Of a stretch of 64,000 nucleotides of DNA, positions 56,944-64,000 are shown one piece after another; position 1 is the stretch's first letter; each line of letters starts with the position of its first letter. Where the stretch lies: the NCBI GenBank assembly GCA_030535975.1, contig JAUNQW010000001.1, positions 62,001 through 126,000 of the forward strand, in the 5' to 3' direction. Under the pieces are notes generated by a model. It saw nothing but the letters and a program-made list of their open reading frames with translations. It did no database searches and had not been told where the DNA came from. Origin of the DNA: Atopococcus tabaci (GTDB lineage: Bacteria > Bacillota > Bacilli > Lactobacillales > Carnobacteriaceae_A). A program made the translations under genes and the position numbers.

Positions 56944-57714
56944 ATGACTGATAAAAAAGAACGTGATTACCGCAGTCGTTCCGAACGTATGAAAGCAGAA
57001 CCTCAAGATACAGATTCAGAACAATTAGAAACGAAAAGTCAAGACCAGATAGACCATGAGCGTCATCAAGAATATCTTGAAGAAGAACAATCCAGACTGA
57101 GAAGTGAACCAAGGACTTATCAAAGAAATCAAGGACCCAAGCGAAAATATCTGTATATTTTAGCAGCCGTCCTTGTCCTGCTGATGCTTTTTATGATTTT
57201 TCGGGCTGTCTTTAGTCCACGAGATCAGGCGGTAGAAGACACCAGTGAGAAGATAAGTCTGGCTTTACAAGAGACTTCAGAAAGTGAGTCCTCTCAAGAA
57301 AGCTCCGAAGAAGAGAGTGAAGAGAGTGAGGAAAGTTCTGAAGAAGAAAGTGAAGAAAGCTCCGTCGAGACGGAATCAAGTGAGCCTGTTGAATCTTCAG
57401 TCGAAGAGGAAGCAGTCACTGAAACTGAAGTCGTCACCGGGGACTGGGACCCTGTGCCGACTGAACAGACCGGTGATCATGTGACAGACTACAGCAGCGG
57501 ATCACAAGACCGTATAGAAATTAAACAAGCTGCAGCTATGGCTACCGGCATCGATCCTGACAATATGTCAGAACATTGGGTGGGGAATGACGGGACCAAC
57601 CAAGGAGTGTATGCTACTGTTTCCGATGGTTATCAAGGCGAGCAGTACCGTGTCCATATTCAATGGGTAGACGGTCAGGGCTGGCAGGCGACTGCAGTAG
57701 AAGCTGCAGAATAA
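56944..57714 (+). CDS. YrrS-like membrane protein with Ser/Glu-rich linker (DUF1510)
   Basis: 256 aa. A charged cytoplasmic N-terminus (1-68) is followed by one membrane helix (YLYILAAVLVLLMLFMIFRA, about 69-89). An extracytoplasmic Ser/Glu-rich stretch of about 45 residues (about 112-155) comes next. The C-terminal domain (about 190-256) has HWVGNDGTNQGVYATV and YRVHIQWVDGQGWQ, resembling the DUF1510/YrrS C-terminal domain. The function is unknown; YrrS lies near cell-wall genes in Bacillus. GAAGGTGATAAA precedes the ATG. A terminator follows. Confidence 0.7.
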   Translation: MTDKKERDYRSRSERMKAEPQDTDSEQLETKSQDQIDHERHQEYLEEEQSRLRSEPRTYQRNQGPKRKYLYILAAVLVLLMLFMIFRAVFSPRDQAVEDTSEKISLALQETSESESSQESSEEESEESEESSEEESEESSVETESSEPVESSVEEEAVTETEVVTGDWDPVPTEQTGDHVTDYSSGSQDRIEIKQAAAMATGIDPDNMSEHWVGNDGTNQGVYATVSDGYQGEQYRVHIQWVDGQGWQATAVEAAE

Positions 57715-57742
57715 TATGAGTTAGCGTTTTTAAGTTTGCTTT

Positions 57743-57783
57743 AAACTGCTCTTTATCTTTAGGATAAAAGGCAGTTTTTTTAT
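57743..57783 (+). terminator. Terminator after the DUF1510 gene
   Basis: AAACTGC / GCAGTTT with inner TTTATC / GATAAA, then T7. Confidence 0.87.
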
Positions 57784-57878
57784 CTGGAAAAGGATAGAAA
57801 GACGGGAGAATTTAGAGTTATTTAAGTAAGTTTTAAGACAGTCATGCTAAACTACTAATAGAGAGAAGGGGTGAGTCT

Positions 57879-59114
57879 GTGGCTATTAATAAAAACAAAT
57901 TAACGAATATGGATATCGTGAATGAAATATTAAATAAGACAGAAGAAGAATTAGAAAAAATGCCACCCGTCACTATTTTAGTGGCCGGGAAAACAGGTGT
58001 AGGTAAAAGTACCTTGATTAACGGACTTTTTCGTGAAAAACTGGCGACCACCGGTATTGGTCAGCCTGTTACCCAACATATTGAGAAGATCGAAAAAGAA
58101 GGTGTTCCTCTTACCCTTTATGATACAAGGGGGCTGGAATTAAACCCTCAAGTGCAGGAGGAGGTCAAGGATGAAATTAATGCTGTCTTTGATGAGACCC
58201 AAGGAACGGAACAAGAAATCTATGTGACATACTATTGTATTAATGCCAATTCCAACCGGATCGAAGATGCAGAGATGGACTTAATTAAGTCCATCAGTAA
58301 AAAGATGCCGGTTCTTTTAGTCTTAACTCAGTCAATCGGGCAGCCTGCCCAGGAATTTAAAGAGTATCTGGAACAAATGGATCTGCCCGTAGCAGACATC
58401 ATCAATGTGATGGCCCAGGATTATCAGATAGCAGATGATCTTGTGATCGATCAATTTGGCTTAAAAACTCTGATTGCAAGGACCTTGGACATTATTCCCG
58501 ACGAAGCTGAACGGGCTTTTAACAATGCCCAACACGCAGATATTGAGCGGAAAGCGAAATCTGCCAGGCGTTGGGCTAAACGCTATATAACAGCTGCTTT
58601 TGGTGTGGGTTTTATCCCCATTCCATTTTCAGATGCGAGTCTTCTTGTACCGATGCAGATTACGCTCATCGCCCATATAACGGCTATTTTTGGAATCTCA
58701 CTCGACAAAACAAAGCTGATTAGTATTGTGGCCGCTGTTTTTGGCACGACAGGAGCTACTCAGGCCGGCCGCTATGTGGCTTCTAACTTATTGAAGCTCA
58801 TACCTGGAGCAGGTTCTCTGGCCGGCGGGACGATCGGCGGGGCAACCGCTTCCATGCTGACAAGTGCTTTAGCGATATCTTATATTGAGGTTTTATCGAT
58901 CATCACAAAAGCCGAAAAATCCGGGCGTCTGGATGACATTCCTGACCTTGAAGAGTTGATGAAAATCAAAATGAAAGAACAGATGTCTCGAAGAAAGAAT
59001 GACAGCGACCTGACTGAGCTGGAGGATGAGGAATCCAAAGAGATTGAGATGAAGCAGCCGAATAAAAAACAGCAGAGCTGGATAGATAAAATTAAAGATC
59101 GTTTTAATTTATAA
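57879..59114 (+). CDS. GTP-binding protein with DUF697 membrane domain
   Basis: 411 aa. The Era-like G domain has VAGKTGVGKSTLINGLF (P-loop, residues 35-51) and YDTRGLE (G3), with LVLTQS at the G4 position, a changed NKxD. The DUF697 part (about 225-345) has hydrophobic helices including FIPIPFSDASLLVPMQ, typical of this family. A charged tail ends in a short amphipathic helix. It probably sits on the membrane as a GTPase of unknown role. It starts with GTG at 57879 behind GAAGGGGTGAG. The 85 nt to the next gene hold no terminator. Confidence 0.8.
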   Translation: MAINKNKLTNMDIVNEILNKTEEELEKMPPVTILVAGKTGVGKSTLINGLFREKLATTGIGQPVTQHIEKIEKEGVPLTLYDTRGLELNPQVQEEVKDEINAVFDETQGTEQEIYVTYYCINANSNRIEDAEMDLIKSISKKMPVLLVLTQSIGQPAQEFKEYLEQMDLPVADIINVMAQDYQIADDLVIDQFGLKTLIARTLDIIPDEAERAFNNAQHADIERKAKSARRWAKRYITAAFGVGFIPIPFSDASLLVPMQITLIAHITAIFGISLDKTKLISIVAAVFGTTGATQAGRYVASNLLKLIPGAGSLAGGTIGGATASMLTSALAISYIEVLSIITKAEKSGRLDDIPDLEELMKIKMKEQMSRRKNDSDLTELEDEESKEIEMKQPNKKQQSWIDKIKDRFNL

Positions 59115-59198
59115 ACTAAACTTAAATTTAGATAAAATCGTGAAAGACAGGGTTAAATTTGTTAAGATAAATGCAAATGACATAATTAGGAGAATGAA

Positions 59199-60560
59199 AT
59201 GGCTAAGGACAGGACAGAACGACATGCTTTTAGTGATTTTGTAACTGAGAAGACTTTTAAAAATCCGGCTCTATATCAAGCATGGAAGGACTATGAATCT
59301 TTTGTACCGAGGGCAGTGTTTTCAGATGCCGGTGCTCCAAGTATCTATTCCGACGGTATGACAGTTGACGAGGTCCATAAAAGATTTAAGTCGCAAGTTC
59401 CAAGTGAGCACTTTGCTTTTGAATCCCGCGAAGAATCTTTGAAATACACCTATCGCTCTGCAGAGAGGATGCCCGACTCTGAGAATCATTATGTGGCAAC
59501 CATTTATTTTCATTTCTTAGAACGGCGTCTCTTTTACTCTGAAATACGCATCCAGACCGACTCGGATTTAGAAAAGAATTTTATAAGTGAAAAGCAAAAA
59601 ACAGAGTGGATTAAAAACCGTGCAGACCTTGAAGAATTAGAGGCTGTTCAGCCTCAAACTTTCGGCCTGGCTCAAATGAAGATGCAGGGCGGGATGTCTT
59701 ATGAATTATTTGTTCCCTATGTGGATGATCAGGGGGTAGAACATGCGGAATTCTTTATGTTTCTCGACAATAAAATTGCTTTGGGGTACAGCTCGACCCT
59801 GGCTCGGGAATTTCAATCTGAGCGGAATAACTTATTGAGAAACTTGGTAGCTTTTGATCAGCACTTACGAAGAGCTCAGAAAGATACCCAGCTGGAAGAC
59901 AGCATCACCCATCTCACCCATCCATTTGATTCATTTATCACCCCCCAGACGATGGAAAATCCAGCCAGTCGCATGGCCTACCAATATTATAAAACGCTTT
60001 ATCACAACCATCCCCCAGCCGACTTCAACTTAAAGGAACTGGATGGCCGGCGGATAGAAGAGATTCAAAAATATTTCAGCGGTCCCAATGATCCTGTGCA
60101 TATGGAGGCAGGTGAGCGCGAAGACTATCTGTTTTATTTATTTGAATCAGAGGAAATCAACCCGTCGACAGAGAAGAAGAGACAGGCCGAACTCAAACTT
60201 TATTTCTATGACGGAGTCTTTACTTACGCGGATATTTTCGGACTGGATTCTTATTTCTCTGAGAATGACTTACTGTCTTTTAATGATATGCTCAAAGAAT
60301 TACCTAAAGGCACCCATCTGGAGAAATTTGAGGCATACGAACCTATAACGATGGGCTTTGCAGAGTTTAAATATGAAGATAAAAATCACAGGATTATTTT
60401 GACACCTCAAATAGAGGCTTCAAAAATGAAAATTATCAACTATGTCTTTATCGATGAAGTGATGGAGTATGCTTTTGCGACGGACTACACAGACATAAAA
60501 GATTCGATTAGAAATGCAATGACTCAAATTTTCATGAACTTAACTAAAAGTGAATTTTAA
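59199..60560 (+). CDS. Unrecognised protein with two tandem 230-residue modules
   Basis: 453 aa, no signal peptide or membrane helix, acidic. I do not recognise the family. It is an internal duplication at a constant offset of about 230 residues: DFVTEKTFKNPA (13-24) matches SFITPQTMENPA (245-256). ATIYFHFLERRLFYSEI (100-116) matches AELKLYFYDGVFTYADI (330-346). AVQPQTFGLAQMKM (149-162) matches AYEPITMGFAEFKY (379-392). The 'MTxDEVxxxF ... strand-rich' layout recalls SmpA/BLIP-like folds, a weak hint only. It lies 25 nt before the arsM gene and is probably in the same operon. Confidence 0.85.
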   Translation: MAKDRTERHAFSDFVTEKTFKNPALYQAWKDYESFVPRAVFSDAGAPSIYSDGMTVDEVHKRFKSQVPSEHFAFESREESLKYTYRSAERMPDSENHYVATIYFHFLERRLFYSEIRIQTDSDLEKNFISEKQKTEWIKNRADLEELEAVQPQTFGLAQMKMQGGMSYELFVPYVDDQGVEHAEFFMFLDNKIALGYSSTLAREFQSERNNLLRNLVAFDQHLRRAQKDTQLEDSITHLTHPFDSFITPQTMENPASRMAYQYYKTLYHNHPPADFNLKELDGRRIEEIQKYFSGPNDPVHMEAGEREDYLFYLFESEEINPSTEKKRQAELKLYFYDGVFTYADIFGLDSYFSENDLLSFNDMLKELPKGTHLEKFEAYEPITMGFAEFKYEDKNHRIILTPQIEASKMKIINYVFIDEVMEYAFATDYTDIKDSIRNAMTQIFMNLTKSEF

Positions 60561-60585
60561 CAAATGATAAAAGGGAGGAATAAAG

Positions 60586-61350
60586 ATGGATAAAAAACAG
60601 CAGGCAGTTAATGATTTATACGCAGGTGTGGCTCTAAGCGGTAAGCTGTATTCAGAGTTGACAGAAGAAGAAAACGCGAAGCAGATTGAAAAAATTTCCC
60701 GGTCATTTGGTTATGACCCCGAAGAGATTACTGAAGAAGCTAATATGGGCCTGGGCTGCGGAAATCCTTTGGAAAATGCCAATCCAGTCGAAGGAGAAGT
60801 CATCGTTGACTTAGGCTGCGGTAAAGGAATGGATACTTTTATTGCGAGTAAAAAAGTAGGATCAAGCGGCCGGGCCATCGGTGTTGACCGGCTGAGTGAA
60901 ATGATAGAAAGAGCAGAACAAATTTCTGATAAAAGAGGCTTTAAAAATACTGCTTTCATTCAATCTGACATTGATGATATCGATCTTCCAGATGAAATGG
61001 CAGACTGCATCATCAGCAATTGTGTCATCAATCTGGTGGCAGATAAATTAAAAGTCTACCAGGAAATCTTCCGCTTGCTAAAACCAGGCGGTCGGATATC
61101 GATTTCAGATATCGTGCTTTATAATCCGCTGCCCGAAGAAATAGCAGATGATCCCCGCCTGCATGCGACTTGAGTGGCTGGTGCAATTTCTGTGGAACAG
61201 ATATATGAAATTTTAGTTGCCAGCGGCTTTGAACAGATTGCAGTGATACAAGAACCGGTAACAGAAGCATATGCCGGCAAATGGGGACATGACCTGGATC
61301 TCAAACGTTATATCGAACGAGGTAAGATATTAGCTGTCAAGCCTCTTTAA
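60586..61350 (+). CDS. arsM: Arsenite methyltransferase (ArsM), probable selenoprotein with in-frame TGA
   Basis: 254 aa if the TGA at 61171-61173 is read as selenocysteine (residue 196); 195 aa if it stops. ArsM adds methyl groups from SAM to As(III). The family pattern is clear: GLGCGNP (conserved Cys58), IVDLGCGKGMD (SAM motif I), SNCVINL (Cys146), LLKPGGRISISDIV, then TGA followed by VAGAIS. Most members have Cys in that place (the arsenic ligand, Cys174 in the Cyanidioschyzon enzyme). After the TGA the frame continues 58 codons, in family style (YEILVASGFEQI...KILAVKPL), to TAA at 61348-61350. GGGAGGAATAAAG precedes the ATG. A nonsense mutation is the alternative; no other damage is seen. 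Confidence 0.75.
61171..61224 (+). promoter_or_regulatory. Candidate bacterial SECIS element at the arsM TGA
   Basis: After the UGA (61171-61173), 20 nt precede an apical GGA loop (61194-61196). The upper stem is AUUUCUGU (61186-61193) with ACAGAUAU (61197-61204), 7 pairs and one U-U mismatch. A lower stem pairs GCUGG (61177-61181) with CCAGC (61220-61224), with CAA / UUG above it. Known bacterial SECIS hairpins have a G-containing apical loop at about 16-37 nt after the UGA. The E. coli fdhF loop lies at about the same distance. The fold was drawn by hand. Confidence 0.6.
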
Positions 61351-61357
61351 CCTACTC

Positions 61358-61386
61358 AACCGAGCCTGAAAAGCGCTCGGTTTTTT
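61358..61386 (+). terminator. Terminator after full-length arsM
   Basis: ACCGAGC pairs with GCTCGGT over a 9-nt loop, then T6. It lies 8 nt after the distal TAA (61350), not after the TGA, which supports the gene ending at TAA. Confidence 0.88.
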
Positions 61387-61448
61387 AATGCTTTTTTCGA
61401 GCTCTCAAGCTATAATAAGAGCGAGGTCAGTAAAGAGAGGAAGGCACA

Positions 61449-62801
61449 ATGTCTATACGAACATATATATTAGAATACTATAATCGAATCACTCTACTAA
61501 TATTAGGTTTTATACTTATTTCCATCGGCCTTGTTTACACGACAGACGTCATTGAATTAACTGAAGGAATCTACAATATTTTTATCCACCATCACCGGAC
61601 GGAATCCAATTTATTAGGTGTGGCGGGTAATACAGGATCGCTCTGGGTAAACAGCGGCTTGATTATGATCAGCTTTTGGCTCACCTATGTTTTAGGCCGT
61701 TCAAAAATGAAAGGGATAGATATTGCAGCGGCGATTCAAATCTTTGGATTCAGCTTCTTTTCTTTATCCTTGATAGCGGTATGGCCTTCTATTTTTGGAG
61801 CGCAGTTAGAAGCTAAGGTCAATGGGAAATCTGCTGCAGATAACTTGGCAGTCGCTTGGTTTACCACTGCCTTATCACCTATCGTTTCAACGATCATCTT
61901 CCATTTTTCCGGTTTTAATCCCGGCTCTTTCTCAGCAGTGGCTGTGGCTTTTGGACTGGGATTTGTTTTGGGCTTTATATCCAGCATGTTAGCCGGCTAT
62001 ATGAAGGTTCTGCATGGCGGGCGCCTGCTCTTTAACATGGGGCTTACGACAGGGGTAGTGGCCTGGTTTTTTTATAATTTTATGAGGTATATCGGCTTAG
62101 ATATTGGACCGATAGATGGGATACCCACTCCTGAATATGATTGGCGTCCATATTTTACTTTCATGATGATTGCTTTTTATTTCATCCTCATGGGGGCGAT
62201 CTACGATAAAGGTTTAAGTAAATATTTCAACACCTTATTCTGGAAATCAACAGATGGAGGAGACTTTTGCGCAGAGTATAGTAAAGGAACGGCCTGGATT
62301 AATGTCGGTGTCGTTTCGATTGTGGCTTTGACCCTTGTTGCCATTGTCGTACCCAACGGTCAGCTGGAGGACGGCACTTTGGCCGGTGTATTTACAGCGG
62401 CAGGCTTTGGAGCTTTTGGAGTCACCTTACGCTCCTGGCTGCCCATGTATTTCACAGTTTACATCGCTTCCTTTTTTCTGGGCGGTATCGAAGGGCTCTT
62501 TGCCCAAACGTCTTTTTTATCCGGAGCCATTCAGAAATTGACTTCCATAGGCAATATTTCAGCTTCCCTGCATATTGCGGGTTCGAGTCCGGTGGTGAGA
62601 AGGGATGGAATCGTCCCGGCGGTTATTGTCGCTGTCCTGCATATGATGAATACCGCAAATGTAAGTGTCTTGACCGGCTGGATGCACAGCTATACGAACG
62701 GCTTCTCTCAAGGAATCGTGCTCGTCCTCTTTTATCCGGTCTGGTATTATTTCAGCCGGAGACATAAAGGTAATGATGTAGAGACTATTCAGTATAAATA
62801 A
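61449..62801 (+). CDS. DUF1576 family membrane protein
   Basis: 450 aa, about 11-12 hydrophobic helices. It resembles the DUF1576 family of Firmicutes integral membrane proteins; the function is unknown. A loop near 40-75 has NIFIHHHRTESNLLGVAGNTGS. A loop near the C-terminus has GNISASLHIAGSSPVVRRDG, both conserved-looking and possibly functional. Two internally similar halves are possible. GAGAGGAAGG precedes the ATG. A TATAAT at 61411-61416 may be its promoter. It is flanked by terminators, so is a single-gene unit. Confidence 0.75.
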   Translation: MSIRTYILEYYNRITLLILGFILISIGLVYTTDVIELTEGIYNIFIHHHRTESNLLGVAGNTGSLWVNSGLIMISFWLTYVLGRSKMKGIDIAAAIQIFGFSFFSLSLIAVWPSIFGAQLEAKVNGKSAADNLAVAWFTTALSPIVSTIIFHFSGFNPGSFSAVAVAFGLGFVLGFISSMLAGYMKVLHGGRLLFNMGLTTGVVAWFFYNFMRYIGLDIGPIDGIPTPEYDWRPYFTFMMIAFYFILMGAIYDKGLSKYFNTLFWKSTDGGDFCAEYSKGTAWINVGVVSIVALTLVAIVVPNGQLEDGTLAGVFTAAGFGAFGVTLRSWLPMYFTVYIASFFLGGIEGLFAQTSFLSGAIQKLTSIGNISASLHIAGSSPVVRRDGIVPAVIVAVLHMMNTANVSVLTGWMHSYTNGFSQGIVLVLFYPVWYYFSRRHKGNDVETIQYK

Positions 62802-62823
62802 AGACTCATTCATTTAAAATAAG

Positions 62824-62853
62824 AAAAACTACTAGAAGACTAGTAGTTTTTTT
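62824..62853. terminator. Bidirectional terminator between the DUF1576 gene and psuG
   Basis: AAAACTACTAG pairs with CTAGTAGTTTT (11 bp, 4-nt loop), then T3 more. Convergent genes on both sides. Confidence 0.9.
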
Positions 62854-62864
62854 ATATGAGGAGA

Positions 62865-63779
62865 TTAGTTTAATTCATTATATTTTACAGCGAGTTCTGC
62901 TCCAACTTTAGCATTGTTGTAGACTAATTGAATATTCGTTTCTAATGAGCGGCCTTCTGTTTTTTCGACAATTTTACCTAATAAGAAAGGTGTCGAATCC
63001 TTGCCTGAAATACCCGCTTCTTTTTCTTCTTTTAAAGCTTCATTGATGATGGCATCAATTTCTTTATGTGGGATTTCATGTTCAGCAGGGACAGGGTTGG
63101 CTAATAAGTAGCCGCCTTTCAGACCTAATTGATCAGAAGCAGCCATGACTTTAGCTAATTCTTCAGTATCCTCGATACGGTTAGGAATCGCAATCTCTGA
63201 TTCTCTCGAGTAAAAAGCAGGCAGGCTGTCGGTGCGGTAACCAAAGACCGGAACGCCTTTAGTTTCTAAGTACTCCATGGTACGTCCTAAGTCTAAGATA
63301 GCTTTGGCGCCGGCACATACAACAGCAACATCTGTTTGAGCCAGCTCTTCTAAGTCAGCCGAGATGTCCATGGTCACTTCACCGCCGCGGTGGACCCCGC
63401 CGATACCACCAGTTACAAAGACTTTAACACCGGCCATCTTAGCGATCATCATCGTTGTAGCTACAGTAGTTGCGCCCAGTGATTTTTCAGCAACAATTTT
63501 TGCTAAATCCCGGCGGGAAACTTTAGCCACATCTTCAGCAGTAGCCAATGTTTCTAAGTCTTCTTCGGTCAGGCCTACTTTTAATTCGCCGTTCATGACA
63601 GCGATAGTAGCCGGTACAGCTCCGTTATCACGGATGATCTGTTCTGTTTCTTTAGCCATTTCTACGTTTTGCGGATAAGGCATACCATGTGAGATGATAG
63701 TAGACTCTAAGACGACGACCGGCTTGTTTTTCTCGATCGCTTCTTGAACTTCCGGGTTAAAAGATAATAATTCGTTCAT
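62865..63779 (-). CDS. psuG: Pseudouridine-5'-phosphate glycosidase
   Basis: 304 aa, full length. PsuG splits pseudouridine 5'-phosphate into uracil and ribose 5-phosphate. It has the signatures [42 protein letters not shown] (active-site region), [15 protein letters not shown] and [14 protein letters not shown]. The C-terminal [11 protein letters not shown] is also typical. GAAGGAAAAC precedes the ATG. The kinase that makes its substrate lies 14 nt upstream in the same operon. Confidence 0.96.
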   Translation of the reverse strand: MNELLSFNPEVQEAIEKNKPVVVLESTIISHGMPYPQNVEMAKETEQIIRDNGAVPATIAVMNGELKVGLTEEDLETLATAEDVAKVSRRDLAKIVAEKSLGATTVATTMMIAKMAGVKVFVTGGIGGVHRGGEVTMDISADLEELAQTDVAVVCAGAKAILDLGRTMEYLETKGVPVFGYRTDSLPAFYSRESEIAIPNRIEDTEELAKVMAASDQLGLKGGYLLANPVPAEHEIPHKEIDAIINEALKEEKEAGISGKDSTPFLLGKIVEKTEGRSLETNIQLVYNNAKVGAELAVKYNELN

Positions 63780-63793
63780 TGTTTTCCTTCTTT

Positions 63794-64000
63794 CTAAAAT
63801 AATTCGTTTTTCTCTTCAATGATAGTTGTTCTGGACAGGTTTAAGCGAACCGTCTGATCCGACTGAATGGTATGGTAAGAGTTCGTTAAAGCCAGTTTGA
63901 CAGAATCTTCATAGTCATAGTCTTGTGACTGGCCAAAAATAAAACCACCTACAAAAGAGTCGCCTGCACCTGTCACATCAATGACTTGTGGAACTTGAGG
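63794..64000 (-). CDS. psuK: Pseudouridine kinase, PfkB family (C-terminal end, continues past the window)
   Basis: The minus-strand frame enters at base 64000 and ends with TAG at 63794-63796 (68 residues visible). It carries the PfkB signature 2, [15 protein letters not shown], with the catalytic Asp. It phosphorylates pseudouridine for PsuG, which follows 14 nt downstream. The kinase class is certain; the pseudouridine substrate is inferred from psuG. The start lies outside the window. Confidence 0.85.
   Translation of the reverse strand, partial: PQVPQVIDVTGAGDSFVGGFIFGQSQDYDYEDSVKLALTNSYHTIQSDQTVRLNLSRTTIIEEKNELF

Noticed and set aside
57286-57400. Ser/Glu codon repeats in the DUF1510 gene as a CRISPR or VNTR locus
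   Set aside because: The repeats are short, irregular GAA/AGT/GAG codon runs within one reading frame and encode a low-complexity linker.
60586-61173. Functional 195-residue ArsM ending at the TGA
   Set aside because: It would lose the third arsenic ligand and C-terminal part, and the transcription terminator lies after the distal TAA. Not fully excluded: a nonsense mutant remains possible.
60586-61350. TGA read as tryptophan (alternative genetic code)
   Set aside because: Trp is encoded by TGG throughout, and several genes here end normally in TGA-free stops. The family position calls for Cys, not Trp.
1-64000. Mobile elements, CRISPR arrays, tRNA or rRNA genes
   Set aside because: None was seen on reading both strands; gene order is core-genome like.

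Overview
The window is 64 kb of chromosomal DNA from a low-to-moderate GC Gram-positive bacterium, most likely of the order Lactobacillales. The evidence is the gene order (dnaJ-lepA, relA-dtd, mnmE-mnmG, hisS-aspS behind a T-box, rpsU-phoH-ybeY-dgkA-cdd-era-recO-glyQS-dnaG-rpoD-rplY-trmK), strong AGGAGG ribosome-binding sites, sigma-A promoters, T-box leaders, and a RexAB-type nuclease. I cannot fix the genus; Aerococcaceae or Carnobacteriaceae would fit. No rRNA, tRNA, CRISPR array, prophage or insertion sequence was seen. Nearly the whole window is core genome.

Layout. 1-2.9 kb: end of dnaJ, lepA and a DUF3013 protein. 2.9-9 kb: pyruvate carboxylase (minus strand), an aminotransferase, and the biotin ligase/repressor BirA that would charge the carboxylase. 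9-16.2 kb: prmA, relA, dtd, mnmE, mnmG, with a short structured transcript between dtd and mnmE. 16.4-19.4 kb: a lone acyl-CoA synthetase-like ligase and a secreted cell-wall amidase. 19.5-23.8 kb: T-box, hisS, aspS, nfo. 23.9-25.2 kb: a PEP-metabolism regulatory kinase/phosphorylase and Zur. 25.2-38.4 kb: a long run of translation, replication and envelope genes from rpsU to the Nif3-like gene. 38.5-47.3 kb: a stand-alone glutamate-cysteine ligase and rexB-rexA. 47.4-52.6 kb: a secreted DUF4015 protein, a YkyA-type lipoprotein, lspA, an RluD-type pseudouridine synthase and rqcH. 52.7-56.9 kb: a three-gene ABC transporter and NADP glutamate dehydrogenase. 56.9-62.8 kb: poorly characterised genes. 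62.9-64 kb: pseudouridine catabolism (psuG, psuK), running off the end.

Most notable region. At 60586-61350 there is an ArsM-type arsenite methyltransferase gene interrupted by one in-frame TGA at 61171-61173. That codon sits exactly where the family has its conserved arsenic-binding cysteine, in the context (C/U)-VAGAIS. The frame stays open for 58 more codons to a TAA. Right after the TGA there is a hairpin with a GGA apical loop 20 nt downstream, matching the geometry of bacterial SECIS elements. The simplest reading is a selenocysteine-containing arsenite methyltransferase, unexpected in this order. Directly upstream, 25 bp away, is a gene for an unrecognised protein made of two copies of a 230-residue module.

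Regulation visible in the sequence: a hisS-aspS T-box with overlapping GAC and CAC triplets at the specifier, a glycine T-box before glyQS, CcpA cre-like sites in the pyc-aminotransferase divergent region, twin promoters before rpsU, and a terminator-like hairpin in the dnaG-rpoD leader. Several start codons were moved inside the longest open frame because a ribosome-binding site sits directly in front of the inner start (pyc, amidase, aspS, phoH, dgkA, cdd, dnaG, lspA, rqcH, gdhA and others).
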